From contig NZ_KE386491.1 in assembly GCF_000427405.1 (NCBI RefSeq), positions 3,207,001-3,271,000 of the forward strand: a stretch of 64,000 nucleotides of DNA. Reading direction: 5' to 3'. This DNA comes from Flectobacillus major DSM 103 (lineage in GTDB: Bacteria; Bacteroidota; Bacteroidia; Cytophagales; Spirosomataceae). Every line of letters starts with the position of its first letter. Position 1 is the stretch's first letter. Shown here piece by piece: positions 24,621 through 34,161 of this stretch. The notes below the pieces were generated by a model. It saw nothing but the letters and a program-made list of their open reading frames with translations, searched no databases and had not been told where the DNA came from. The position numbers were made by a program, and so were the translations under genes.

Positions 24621-25883
24621 TTGGACTTAAATCATATAAAAATAGCAATAATTGGCCTTGGCTACGTAGGATTACCCTTGGCTGTAGAGTTCGGTAAAAA
24701 ATTCTCGGTCATTGGTTTTGATATTAACCAAGGACGAATCCACGAGCTGGCTTCGGGCTACGACCGTACCCAAGAGGTAGATACCGACAACTTACAATCG
24801 TCGGTGAATCTCAGCTTTTCGGCCAATATCGATGATTTAGTAACCTGTAATGTTTTTATTGTTACAGTACCAACCCCTATCGACCGATTCAAAAAACCAG
24901 ACCTTACCCCTCTGATTGCAGCCAGCAAAACGGTTGGTAAAGCCCTAAGAAATGGTGATATAGTGATTTATGAATCAACAGTGTACCCGGGCTGTACAGA
25001 AGAAGACTGCGTACCAATTTTGGAAAAAGAAAGCGGGCTTGTCTTCAATCAAGATTTTTTTTGTGGCTACTCGCCAGAAAGAATTAACCCTGGCGATAAA
25101 GTAAATACCTTAACAAAAATCAAAAAGGTAACCTCGGGTTCAACACCTGCTATAGCCCAATTTGTAGATAAACTTTATGGAGCTATTATTACAGCAGGAA
25201 CACATTTAGCCCCCTCTATTAAAGTAGCCGAAGCCTCAAAGGCTATTGAAAATGCTCAGCGTGATGTCAATATTTCATTTGTCAATGAATTAGCTTTAAT
25301 TTTTGACAAAATGGGTATCGACACCACCGAAGTACTAGAAGCGGCTGGCACCAAATGGAACTTCCTAAAATTTAAACCAGGCTTAGTTGGTGGCCATTGT
25401 ATTGGTGTCGACCCCTATTATTTGCTCCATAAATCTGAAAGCTTAGGCTATTATCCTCAAGTAATTCTATCTGGTAGAAGAGTCAACGATAATATGGGTG
25501 TTTTTGTAGCCAATAAATTGGTAAAACTTTTGATTAAAAAAGGGCATAAAATTGATGGCTGTAAGGTTTTAATTCTTGGTGTTACATTCAAAGAAAATTG
25601 CCCCGATATTCGTAACTCAAGGGTTATCGATGTATATAATGAGTTAAAAGAATTTGGGATCGATGTAGAGGTATACGACCCTTGGGCCGATAAAAAAGAG
25701 GTTGCCGAAGAATATGGAATTCAATTATTAGAAAATTTAGGTACACAATACAAAGGTATTTTACTTTCGGTAGCACACGAAGAATTTAACCATATTGATA
25801 TAAACTCGCTAAAAGGAAGCGATGCTGTCATTTATGACATCAAATCATTCTGGGATAAATCACAATCAGATGCCCGTTTGTAG
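24621..25883 (+). CDS. UDP-sugar 6-dehydrogenase (WecC/TviB/WbpA-like)
   Basis: A 420-residue NAD-dependent enzyme oxidising C6 of a UDP-HexNAc (or UDP-Glc) to the uronic acid. It has the Rossmann motif GLGYVG (residues 12-17), the catalytic Cys260 in GGHCIGVDPYYL, the TGTTxP-like STVYPGCTEEDC and the C-terminal VLILGVTFKENCPDIRNSR. The length and motif pattern fit the UDP-N-acetyl-hexosaminuronate group better than plain Ugd. It starts with TTG (24621); no ATG fits. It opens the polysaccharide locus, 58 bases before the Wzi gene. Confidence 0.9.
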   Translation: MDLNHIKIAIIGLGYVGLPLAVEFGKKFSVIGFDINQGRIHELASGYDRTQEVDTDNLQSSVNLSFSANIDDLVTCNVFIVTVPTPIDRFKKPDLTPLIAASKTVGKALRNGDIVIYESTVYPGCTEEDCVPILEKESGLVFNQDFFCGYSPERINPGDKVNTLTKIKKVTSGSTPAIAQFVDKLYGAIITAGTHLAPSIKVAEASKAIENAQRDVNISFVNELALIFDKMGIDTTEVLEAAGTKWNFLKFKPGLVGGHCIGVDPYYLLHKSESLGYYPQVILSGRRVNDNMGVFVANKLVKLLIKKGHKIDGCKVLILGVTFKENCPDIRNSRVIDVYNELKEFGIDVEVYDPWADKKEVAEEYGIQLLENLGTQYKGILLSVAHEEFNHIDINSLKGSDAVIYDIKSFWDKSQSDARL

Positions 25884-25941
25884 ATACGCCCAAAACGTTT
25901 TATCATCTTAATACATCTGCTTACATTTTTAAATTGATACT

Positions 25942-27405
25942 TTGAAGAAATTTATATTCATATTAGTTCTAAGTTGTTTTCTTCCCAAAGTACTAGCACA
26001 AGATACGCTATTACTCAGAAGAATAACCTATTCTTCTGAACTAGGAACATTTCTTTCAAGTAATGGTAATACCCCATTTTGGGTCAAATCTAACCAATAC
26101 GGAATAGCACCAAGGCAATCTGCAGCCTCATTACAAGCTGGAGTAGTATCGGGTTATCGAGAAGACCGCAAAAAAGATTGGGGATTTGGAGCTTCACTTG
26201 TTGGAAATATTGGCGAAAACAAAGCCTTTCTCATTCCTGAGCTATATATAAAAGGTAAAATTGGCCATTGGGAGGCCTATATTGGCCGACGTAAAGAAGT
26301 AGTTGGGTTAGTCGATAGCACATTATCGTCGGGTTCTTATATTTGGTCGGGCAATGCCCTTCCAATGCCCAAGATACAAATCTCTATTCCAAACTATATG
26401 CCTATAGGTTTTACCAAAGGGCTTATTTCAATCAAAGGCTCGCTAGCACATGGCTGGTTTGAAAACAGTCGCTCGGATGTAAAGAATTTTTACCTTCACC
26501 AAAAAACTTTCTACCTTCGTATAGGAAAGCCCAATTGGAAAATGAAGTTTTATGGAGGCTTCAATCACCAAGTTCAGTGGGGAGGCGAGCTCAAATATCC
26601 TGATCCCGACAATTATTATTCAAAAAATGGCAAACTTCCATCTAGCTTCAAAGATTTTCTTTCGGCAGTTACAGGACAAAGCTTAGCTGTAGAAAGCGAT
26701 ACCACCAAGTTTGGATTTGTAGACGCAGGCAATCGGGCGGGCAACCATCTTGGGACAGTCGATTTAGGCTTCGAAATCAATACTCAAAGAGCTAGCATAT
26801 TAGTTTATCGTCAAAATATTTATGAAGACGGATCGCTATTTTACCTCATCAATATTACTGATGGATTAAATGGTATTAGTATTACCACAAAAAATCAGTT
26901 TTCAGCTTTGATAAACATCAAAAAAATTGTTTTCGAGTTTTTAAACACCTACAGTCAGGGAGGTAGTACTGGTGCCGAAAATACCAATTCTAATTTACGA
27001 GGGCTAGATAACTACCTAAACCATGGACAATACCGTGATGGCTGGTCGTACGATCAATTTGGCATAGGCACACCATTTGTAGTGGCTAGTCGAGACATTC
27101 GGAATCTACCTAGTTTTCCAACCAATTTTTTTAGTAATAACAGAGTCCAAGCCTTTTATTTAGGATTACAAACATCTATTTATCAAAGAACCTCCTTAAA
27201 TTTGCGTCTTTCCTACAGTCGGAATATTGGTACTTACGATGCACCTTACGCTACAAGTATAGGACAGTTTTCGGGAGGAATAAAAATGATAACTCCCTTA
27301 AATATTCTACCTAACTGTGAGCTGAGCACTGCGATAGGATATGACAACAATGGGATTTATCAAGCCAATTTTGGCGGATATGTTGGTATACGGAAGGTTT
27401 GGTAG
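25942..27405 (+). CDS. Capsule assembly protein, Wzi family
   Basis: A 487-residue outer-membrane protein predicted to be a beta barrel (about 18 strands in Wzi) that holds capsule at the cell surface. It starts at TTG 25942 with a signal peptide (MKKFIFILVLSCFLPKVLAQ). Features typical of the family are NTPFWVKSNQYG near the N-terminus, GHWEAYIGRRKEVVG and GQYRDGWSYDQFGIGTP towards the C-terminus. The sequence alternates polar and aromatic residues as in barrels. It lies between the sugar dehydrogenase and the flippase genes. Confidence 0.87.
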   Translation: MKKFIFILVLSCFLPKVLAQDTLLLRRITYSSELGTFLSSNGNTPFWVKSNQYGIAPRQSAASLQAGVVSGYREDRKKDWGFGASLVGNIGENKAFLIPELYIKGKIGHWEAYIGRRKEVVGLVDSTLSSGSYIWSGNALPMPKIQISIPNYMPIGFTKGLISIKGSLAHGWFENSRSDVKNFYLHQKTFYLRIGKPNWKMKFYGGFNHQVQWGGELKYPDPDNYYSKNGKLPSSFKDFLSAVTGQSLAVESDTTKFGFVDAGNRAGNHLGTVDLGFEINTQRASILVYRQNIYEDGSLFYLINITDGLNGISITTKNQFSALINIKKIVFEFLNTYSQGGSTGAENTNSNLRGLDNYLNHGQYRDGWSYDQFGIGTPFVVASRDIRNLPSFPTNFFSNNRVQAFYLGLQTSIYQRTSLNLRLSYSRNIGTYDAPYATSIGQFSGGIKMITPLNILPNCELSTAIGYDNNGIYQANFGGYVGIRKVW

Positions 27406-27433
27406 AGATGCCATTACGTTAACAGATGATTAG

Positions 27434-28714
27434 ATGTTACCAGAAAAGTACAAAGAGTACAGTCGAATATCGAAAAACTTTCTTTCCTTAGTGTTATTAC
27501 AAGGTACTAATTTTGTAATACCAATATTAATTATCCCTTATCTTATCAAAACCTTAGGTGTTGACAAATATGGGATTGTAGCATTGGCACAAACAACCAT
27601 GCTCTACTTTTTTATTATTGTAGATTATGGATTTAGTTTATCGGCGGTAAAAGAAATATCGTTAAATAAAAACAATATTGACAAACTAAGTAGAATCTTC
27701 AGCGAAGTATTAATAACCAAACTTGTCCTTGCCATACTGGCCTTTTGTATTCTTGTTGTTTGTATTCAATTACACCCAAAATTTCGAGAAAATTGGGTTT
27801 TATTTCTATTAAGTTATTTAATGGTAATAGGCCAAATAGCTATGCCTACTTGGTTTTTTCAGGGAATGGATACCATGAAATATACGACATACACTAATTT
27901 GATTGCCAAGGTACTATTTACGGGATTAATATTTTTTTCGATAAAAAAAGTTGATGATGCTCAGTGGGTCAATCCATTATTAGGATTAGGTAATATTATA
28001 GCAGGAATCATTAGTACATTATTTCTCATTCGAAGATTTGGTATTTACTTCATTACGAAAGGCTTATGGAAAAGTGTTCAATATCAGTTAAAGAGCGGTT
28101 TCTATTATTTTATATCTAACTTTTCGGTTAGTATTTATGTCAACAGTAACATTGTAATCTTAGGCTTATTTGCCAATGATCACGTATTAGGGCTTTATAG
28201 TATTGCCGAAAAAATAGCCATGTTAACGAGACAATTATTGGTTGTTTTCTCACAGGCAGTTTACACACATATTTGTGTTATTGTTACCGAGGCCAAAGAA
28301 AGAATGCACGCATTTTTAAAGAAAATTTTCTTGCCTTTTTTTATCTTAGTAACTTTAGGATGCGGAATACTATTTATTTTTGCACAGCTTATTCCTCAAT
28401 ACTTTGGATTAAATAGCATCGATAGTACTTCCTTAGTTACTCTAATTAGGCTTATCAGCTTTATTCCAGCTATTGTATGCTTAAACATACCCTTCTATCA
28501 GGTTTTGTTAATTCATGACAATGCAAAAAGAGGTAGTAAAATCCTAGTAATAGGAGCTGTTATTTGTATACTATCCAACTTTATTTTAACACCCTATTTA
28601 AGTTCAATAGGTACAGGTATTTCAATGATTATCACAGAGTTATTTATCACGGCCTCTGTAATATTACTTGTTGAGAAATCTACAGATTTGGCAATTATTA
28701 GATATGAAAAATAA
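27434..28714 (+). CDS. wzx: Polysaccharide flippase, Wzx family
   Basis: A 426-residue MATE/MVF-superfamily protein with about 12 membrane helices that flips lipid-linked repeat units across the inner membrane. The N-terminus FLSLVLLQGTNFVIPILIIP then YLIKTLGVDKYGIVALAQTT is characteristic of Wzx/RfbX. The gene overlaps the next glycosyltransferase by 11 bases, indicating coupled translation. The substrate cannot be inferred from sequence. Confidence 0.9.
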   Translation: MLPEKYKEYSRISKNFLSLVLLQGTNFVIPILIIPYLIKTLGVDKYGIVALAQTTMLYFFIIVDYGFSLSAVKEISLNKNNIDKLSRIFSEVLITKLVLAILAFCILVVCIQLHPKFRENWVLFLLSYLMVIGQIAMPTWFFQGMDTMKYTTYTNLIAKVLFTGLIFFSIKKVDDAQWVNPLLGLGNIIAGIISTLFLIRRFGIYFITKGLWKSVQYQLKSGFYYFISNFSVSIYVNSNIVILGLFANDHVLGLYSIAEKIAMLTRQLLVVFSQAVYTHICVIVTEAKERMHAFLKKIFLPFFILVTLGCGILFIFAQLIPQYFGLNSIDSTSLVTLIRLISFIPAIVCLNIPFYQVLLIHDNAKRGSKILVIGAVICILSNFILTPYLSSIGTGISMIITELFITASVILLVEKSTDLAIIRYEK

Positions 28715-29576
28715 TATTGAGACCATCATTAGTAATATATCAATTATTATGGTGCTCTACAACAGAAAACCAGATAAAAGTGAAGCCTTTATATCATTAC
28801 ATGAATCGGCTAAGAATCTTAATACTATCTTCCATATAATTTTAGTAGATAATAGTCCTTTGCCATTATTTACGAAGAGTGAGCTACGAGAATTCAAGCA
28901 TTTTACTATAGAGTATTTACATAATTCTGACAATCCAGGAGTAAGTAAAGCTTATAATCAAGGAGTGCGTATTGCAAAAGAAAATAAAAAACAGTGGGTT
29001 CTGTTATCTGATCAAGATACAACATTTCCTATTGATGCACTTAAACAATATATAAATGCTATAATAGAAGATAGCACCGAAAAAGTATTTGTACCATTAC
29101 TACATTTTACACAAGGTATTTTCTCCCCTGTAAAATATTCGATGGGTCGAGGATGGATGTTATCAACTATCAGAAGAGGCAAACATTCATTCAAAAAATA
29201 TTCAGTAGTAAATAGTGGTATTCTCATATTCATAGAAACATTCGTTAATGCAGGAGGTTACAAAGAATCTGTAAAACTTGATTTTAGTGATTTTGTATTT
29301 ATAGAGCGAGTAAAAAAAGTACATACCACTTTTACCTTACTAAATCTAGACTGCACACAAGAAGCCTCATTTGATGTGAATACTACACTAGAGAGTGCCT
29401 TGATACGTTTTCAATATTACTGTGAGGGAGCAAGGAATATGGAGTATAGTCATTTTAGCGATCGATTGTGTAAGTTCTTTGTGTTACTAAGAGGTATTAA
29501 ATTAGCAATACATTATAATAGTAGTCAATTTATATTTCGCTCTTTTACATCATTAAATTTACGTCTAAAACTATGA
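28704..29576 (+). CDS. Family 2 glycosyltransferase (rhamnosyltransferase-like)
   Basis: A 290-residue cytoplasmic GT-A enzyme. I chose ATG 28704 (MKNNIETIISN); the open frame to 28668 overlaps wzx more deeply. Motifs: SIIMVLYNRKPDK, ILVDNSPLPLF, HNSDNPGVSKAYNQGVRIAK and the metal-binding LLSDQDTTFP, which resemble WbbL/RfbN-like rhamnosyltransferases. Its 3' end overlaps the Wzy candidate by the 4 bases ATGA. Confidence 0.87.
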   Translation: MKNNIETIISNISIIMVLYNRKPDKSEAFISLHESAKNLNTIFHIILVDNSPLPLFTKSELREFKHFTIEYLHNSDNPGVSKAYNQGVRIAKENKKQWVLLSDQDTTFPIDALKQYINAIIEDSTEKVFVPLLHFTQGIFSPVKYSMGRGWMLSTIRRGKHSFKKYSVVNSGILIFIETFVNAGGYKESVKLDFSDFVFIERVKKVHTTFTLLNLDCTQEASFDVNTTLESALIRFQYYCEGARNMEYSHFSDRLCKFFVLLRGIKLAIHYNSSQFIFRSFTSLNLRLKL

Positions 29577-30643
29577 GAGTTAAGGTAGCAGATATAATAA
29601 TTATCACATACATAACAATCAGCACATTATTTTTCTTTTCTTTTGCAAAAACAGATATTGAACTAGCTACAGATACAGATCAAACCATCAAAGGATATAG
29701 ATTATATGCAGATCATCCAACGTATGTAAATGCTTATAGAGATGTAGATAATATAGTTCAACTACTACTACTAAAACCAAACTATTTAGGACCTACTCTT
29801 ATTCTAGGTATTTTTGGTGAAAATCTGAATATTATATACTTCTTAAATATTTCACTCTTAATTATATGTTTTATTTTAATCAAAAAATATTTGAGTATCG
29901 ACAAGCTCAAATTAGTAGTACTTCTATTAATCAATCCTGTTCTATTTTTTAGCTTATTTTCGATTAACAAAGAAATCATTTCGCTACTAGCTATTATACT
30001 ATTTTGTATTTATTTAGAATATAGAAAATTCATTATTCTTTTCATTTCAATAGTTATAGCCTTATTAGCTAGAAAAGAATTATCATTACTATTTATAATT
30101 CTTTTTTTGATTTTTAGATTTATTCCCTTTTGGGATATAAAAAATAAATTAGTTCTTCTCGCTATCATTATCATTATAACCATTGCCAATAATCTAATTA
30201 TAAATAATTTCCAGTCAATATCGGAGTACCTATTAGAAAGTGATGCAAGTGTTAATAGTGACGGCACAAAAGGTACAATTACTATGCTAAATGAGATCCA
30301 AAATAAATACGGATACGTTTTTGTAGTCATCCCTAAAATTATGTTGAATCTATTCGGAAGTTTAATTAGACTCGATTCCTTATTTAACTTTGATGATGTT
30401 TATAATAATTTTGTTATTTGGGTTCAATCGTTACTATTCTTCGTACTGATTCCTATTGCACTATTTAATACTAGAAATAGTCAAGATTTATTTCTAGCTA
30501 AAGTACTATTTACATTCAATATTCTTTGTATACTATTTGCCTTTATTCCCATTAGTCAAAACAGGTATTATTTTCCATGTTACTTTCTAATTATATTATT
30601 AATATGTAATAAAAACACTTCTAAACATATTAAACCCGAATGA
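29573..30643 (+). CDS. Candidate polysaccharide polymerase, Wzy/EpsG-like
   Basis: A 356-residue protein with roughly ten hydrophobic segments, a large periplasmic loop near residues 30-75 (YRLYADHPTYVNAYRDVDN) and the segment LLINPVLFFSLFSINKEIISLLAI typical of EpsG-like polymerases. Wzy proteins have little sequence conservation, so the call rests on topology and on position among wzx and glycosyltransferase genes. It would join repeat units at the periplasmic face. It overlaps both neighbours by 4 bases and is very A+T-rich. Confidence 0.7.
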   Translation: MRVKVADIIIITYITISTLFFFSFAKTDIELATDTDQTIKGYRLYADHPTYVNAYRDVDNIVQLLLLKPNYLGPTLILGIFGENLNIIYFLNISLLIICFILIKKYLSIDKLKLVVLLLINPVLFFSLFSINKEIISLLAIILFCIYLEYRKFIILFISIVIALLARKELSLLFIILFLIFRFIPFWDIKNKLVLLAIIIIITIANNLIINNFQSISEYLLESDASVNSDGTKGTITMLNEIQNKYGYVFVVIPKIMLNLFGSLIRLDSLFNFDDVYNNFVIWVQSLLFFVLIPIALFNTRNSQDLFLAKVLFTFNILCILFAFIPISQNRYYFPCYFLIILLICNKNTSKHIKPE

Positions 30644-31347
30644 AAATATCAGTCTGCATAGCCACCTTTAACGGAGAAAGATATATTAAAGAACAGCTTA
30701 ACTCTATACTTGTACAACTCGGTGAAAATGATGAAATCATTATTTCAGATGATTCATCTACTGATGGTACTGTTGATATCATTAAAAGTTTTGCAGATTC
30801 TAGGATTAAAATATTTGAAAACCAACACTTTCATAATGTCATATTTAATATAGAACATTCCCTGAAACAAGCTACGGGAAAGTATATATTTTTAGCAGAT
30901 CAAGATGATGTCTGGCTACCTCAGAAAGTATCAGAAACCCTTGAATATCTTACTCTCTATGACTTAGTTATTTCAGACTTGCAGGTTGTGGATGGCGATT
31001 TAGTACCAATGAATGAACAATCGACAAAAATACCTAATCTTAACCCTCTAAAGGTTATTATTAAAAATCCTTATATTGGGTGTTGTATGGCATTTAATAG
31101 AAATGTACTCAATAATACATTGCCCTTTCCTAAATATATCCCTATGCATGATATGTGGATTGGAGTTATAGCCTCTTTGTACTTTAAACCATACTTTCTC
31201 AATAAGAAACTTATTTATTATAGGCGACATGGAAGTAATCTATCTTATACAGGAGAAACAAGCCAATATCCTTTTATTAAAAAAATATCATTCAGACTGA
31301 ATTTATTAAAAGCAATAGTGTATGCCCATTTCAAAAAAAGAGTATGA
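30640..31347 (+). CDS. Family 2 glycosyltransferase
   Basis: A 235-residue GT-A enzyme: start MKISVCIATFNGERYIKEQL, IIISDDSSTDGTVDII, metal-binding LADQDDVWLPQKV and the later PMHDMWIGVIASL with a Trp/Asp pair common in rhamnosyl- and galactosyltransferases of this subgroup. It overlaps the Wzy candidate by 4 bases and the next gene by 26, so it belongs to the same transcript. Confidence 0.88.
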   Translation: MKISVCIATFNGERYIKEQLNSILVQLGENDEIIISDDSSTDGTVDIIKSFADSRIKIFENQHFHNVIFNIEHSLKQATGKYIFLADQDDVWLPQKVSETLEYLTLYDLVISDLQVVDGDLVPMNEQSTKIPNLNPLKVIIKNPYIGCCMAFNRNVLNNTLPFPKYIPMHDMWIGVIASLYFKPYFLNKKLIYYRRHGSNLSYTGETSQYPFIKKISFRLNLLKAIVYAHFKKRV

Positions 31348-32161
31348 TGTAACCTGCTCACTAGTGACTTATCAAAATACATTTGATGATATCAAACAAG
31401 CTATTGATAGTTTTTTAAATACTGACTTAAAAATTAAACTATTCGTTATAGATAACTCCCCAACTGATACATTAAAAGTATTCGGTGATTATAACAAAAA
31501 TATTGAATATATTTTCAATAATAAGAACGTAGGCTTTGGAGCAGGACACAATATCGCTATCCGTAAGTCAATTGAATTATCTAAATGTCACCTGATACTA
31601 AACCCTGATATAGAATATAAAAAAGGTAACCTAGAGAAATTATTCAATCATATCGTCGAAAATAAAGATATTGGCCTTATAGCTCCTAAAGTTTACTACC
31701 AAGATGGCTCTATTCAGTATTTGTGTAGAAAACTGCCTACTCCATTTGACTTTTTCGCTAAAAGATTGATTCCTAAATTATTATTACCTTTATTTCAGCA
31801 ACAATTGGATGAATATGAGTTTAAGCATTTTAACTATGACAAAACTATCGAAATACCATTTATTTCTGGTTGCTTCATGCTAATTAGAACGGATGTATTC
31901 TCAAAAGTGGGACTCTTTGATGAAAATATTTTTATGTATACTGAAGACATAGATATTTCAAGAAGAATTGGAAAAGATTATAAAACCATTTTCTTCCCTG
32001 AGGCAGAAGTGTTTCATGGGTATGCCAGAGAATCAGCTAAAAATTGGAAGCTATTTATTATTTCTATAAAAAGTGCTATCTATTATTTTAACAAATGGGG
32101 GTGGTTTTGGGATAAAAATAGAGCAATCATTAATAATAAGGCTTTAAATCAGTTAAAATGA
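31322..32161 (+). CDS. Family 2 glycosyltransferase (WbbL-like)
   Basis: A 279-residue glycosyltransferase of the rhamnosyltransferase type, with VIDNSPTDTLKVF, the conserved NNKNVGFGAGHNIAIRKSI, the LNPDIEY acidic motif and the C-terminal FLISGCFMLIR-like segment followed by FDENIFMYTEDIDISRRI. ATG 31322 lies inside the end of the previous gene. It overlaps the next gene by 4 bases. The sugar is inferred only from similarity and is uncertain. Confidence 0.88.
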   Translation: MPISKKEYDVTCSLVTYQNTFDDIKQAIDSFLNTDLKIKLFVIDNSPTDTLKVFGDYNKNIEYIFNNKNVGFGAGHNIAIRKSIELSKCHLILNPDIEYKKGNLEKLFNHIVENKDIGLIAPKVYYQDGSIQYLCRKLPTPFDFFAKRLIPKLLLPLFQQQLDEYEFKHFNYDKTIEIPFISGCFMLIRTDVFSKVGLFDENIFMYTEDIDISRRIGKDYKTIFFPEAEVFHGYARESAKNWKLFIISIKSAIYYFNKWGWFWDKNRAIINNKALNQLK

Positions 32162-33060
32162 AATCACTCCATATTACAGGAACAACAGGGTTTGTAGGCT
32201 CTAATCTTATTGAATTCCTAAAAGATTATCCTATTAATCGTATCAATCTTCGTGAAGCACTGATTACTGATTTGACGGTTGATGATGGCGATGTCTATAT
32301 CCATTTGGCAGGAAAAGCCCATGATTTGAAGAATGTTGATAATGCCGATGAATATTATGAAGTTAATTTTCAGAAAACAGTGTCTTTGTATAATGCTTTT
32401 TTGAAGTCTAAAGCTAGTAAATTTATTTTTATTAGCTCGGTTAAGGCTGTGGCAGACCAAGTCGAAGGTTTTTTGACTGAACAAATGAAGGCTAATCCAG
32501 CTACTCATTATGGCAAATCAAAGCTTATGGCCGAAGAATATATACAAAAACAGCCTCTACCTACTGATAAGGCCTATTATATTCTGAGGCCTTGTATGAT
32601 TCATGGCCCTGGCAATAAAGGAAATCTTAATTTGCTATATCAGGTTGTAAAAAATAATATCCCTTATCCTTTGGCTAAATTTACCAATCAGAGGTCTTTC
32701 CTTAGCATTGATAACCTATGCTTTGTTATAGGTGAGCTTATTGTACGAAACGATATTCCATCGGGTATATATAACCTTGCCGATGATGAGCCTATTTCGA
32801 CTAATCGACTCATCGAATTAATTAGTGAATCACTCGGTAAAAAGCCTAAACTGTGGAATATCAATCGCTCTGTAATTATCAAAATGGCTCAAATTGGCTC
32901 AATCTTGAAGTTGCCACTAACCACCGAACGGCTACAGAAACTTACAGAAAATTATTTGGTGAGTAATCAGAAAATCAAGAATGCTATTAACAAACCTCTG
33001 CCGATTACATCGCAAGAGGGAATTATAATGACTGTCCAATCTTTTCAAAAAACTAAATAA
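32158..33060 (+). CDS. NAD-dependent sugar epimerase/reductase, WbpV-like SDR
   Basis: A 300-residue extended SDR acting on a UDP-sugar. NAD motif GTTGFVG (residues 8-14), Ser93/Ser94, and active-site Tyr118/Lys122 in HYGKSK are present. Together with the next two genes it forms the order wbpV-wbpL-wbpM known from Pseudomonas O-antigen loci, where WbpV-type enzymes reduce the 4-keto sugar made by WbpM to UDP-QuiNAc or UDP-FucNAc. The specific product cannot be decided from sequence. Confidence 0.85.
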   Translation: MKSLHITGTTGFVGSNLIEFLKDYPINRINLREALITDLTVDDGDVYIHLAGKAHDLKNVDNADEYYEVNFQKTVSLYNAFLKSKASKFIFISSVKAVADQVEGFLTEQMKANPATHYGKSKLMAEEYIQKQPLPTDKAYYILRPCMIHGPGNKGNLNLLYQVVKNNIPYPLAKFTNQRSFLSIDNLCFVIGELIVRNDIPSGIYNLADDEPISTNRLIELISESLGKKPKLWNINRSVIIKMAQIGSILKLPLTTERLQKLTENYLVSNQKIKNAINKPLPITSQEGIIMTVQSFQKTK

Positions 33061-33092
33061 CCTAAACAGTTCCAAGTTTTATCTCAATACTA

Positions 33093-34058
33093 ATGCCCAA
33101 TTTTACATTCCTTGTCCTTAGTTTTCTGTTTTTATTTTTAATTGAACTTCTTTATTTAAAAATAGCAGACCATTACAATATTATTGACAAACCCAACCAA
33201 AGAAGCTCGCACTCTCAAATAACGATTCGTGGTGGTGGTATCATTTTTTTTGTGGCAGCCTTAGTATATTGGGGGTATGCTATGCAGTACACCTATTTCT
33301 TTATAGGTTTGACCCTTGTGGCGTTGGTAAGCTTTATTGATGATATTATGACACTCCCCAATCGTTATAGGCTTCCATTTCAGTTTTTAGTCATCGTTTT
33401 AGCACTCATTCAGCTAGAAGTACCTCTAAATAATATCTTTGTTTGGGTAGGGCTTACTATTATAGGAGTTGGTTTTATTAATGCCTATAACTTTATGGAT
33501 GGCATTAATGGTATTACAGGAGGTTACAGTCTTATAACCTTATTAACGCTTTGGTATATCAATATTTCGCAGACCCAATTCATTGAAAATGAGTTTCTTC
33601 TTTGTATTATTGCTAGCTTATTGGTATTCAACATTTTCAACTTCAGAAAAAAGGCATTATGCTTTGCTGGCGATATTGGAAGTATTTCGATAGCCTGTAT
33701 TATTTTTTTCTTACTAATTAAATTAATTTTGATTCATCAAAACCCTTTATATATCCTACTTTTGTCTGTCTATGGTATCGACAGTGTTTTCACTATTATT
33801 CATAGACTTATATTACGGCAAAATATATTTGAAGCGCATCGCTTACATTTGTATCAAATTTTAGTCAATAACCTAAAAATACCTCATTTAGTCACTAGTA
33901 TTATCTATATTGCTATTCAGGCGATTATCAATATTTTTGTTATTGCAACACAATCTGTAATAACCATATCGCCTTGGGTGTCTATTGGGGGTGTACTTAC
34001 CATATTGGGAACAATTTATGTTATGATAAAAACCAAACTACTGAAAATCAGACCGTAA
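33093..34058 (+). CDS. Initiating sugar-phosphate transferase, WbpL/WecA-like (MraY superfamily)
   Basis: A 321-residue inner-membrane enzyme with about ten helices that transfers a HexNAc-1-phosphate to undecaprenyl phosphate and so starts each repeat unit. The Mg-binding pair Asp83-Asp84 (FIDDIMTLPNRYR), the NAYNFMDGINGI signature (residues 130-141) and GDIGSIS are all conserved. It sits between the WbpV- and WbpM-like genes that would supply its substrate. Confidence 0.9.
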   Translation: MPNFTFLVLSFLFLFLIELLYLKIADHYNIIDKPNQRSSHSQITIRGGGIIFFVAALVYWGYAMQYTYFFIGLTLVALVSFIDDIMTLPNRYRLPFQFLVIVLALIQLEVPLNNIFVWVGLTIIGVGFINAYNFMDGINGITGGYSLITLLTLWYINISQTQFIENEFLLCIIASLLVFNIFNFRKKALCFAGDIGSISIACIIFFLLIKLILIHQNPLYILLLSVYGIDSVFTIIHRLILRQNIFEAHRLHLYQILVNNLKIPHLVTSIIYIAIQAIINIFVIATQSVITISPWVSIGGVLTILGTIYVMIKTKLLKIRP

Positions 34059-34161
34059 AATAAATATGATTTTATATTATTAGAAGAATTATTAACTTCG
34101 TGCATGGTAAATTAATTCATCACCTGAAAAAAAACAATCCATAGCCTATACTCTTTAATAT

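Noticed and set aside
31322-31347. Frameshift between the two adjacent glycosyltransferase genes
   Set aside because: Both proteins have complete family N- and C-terminal motifs; the 26-base overlap is translational coupling and not a broken single gene.
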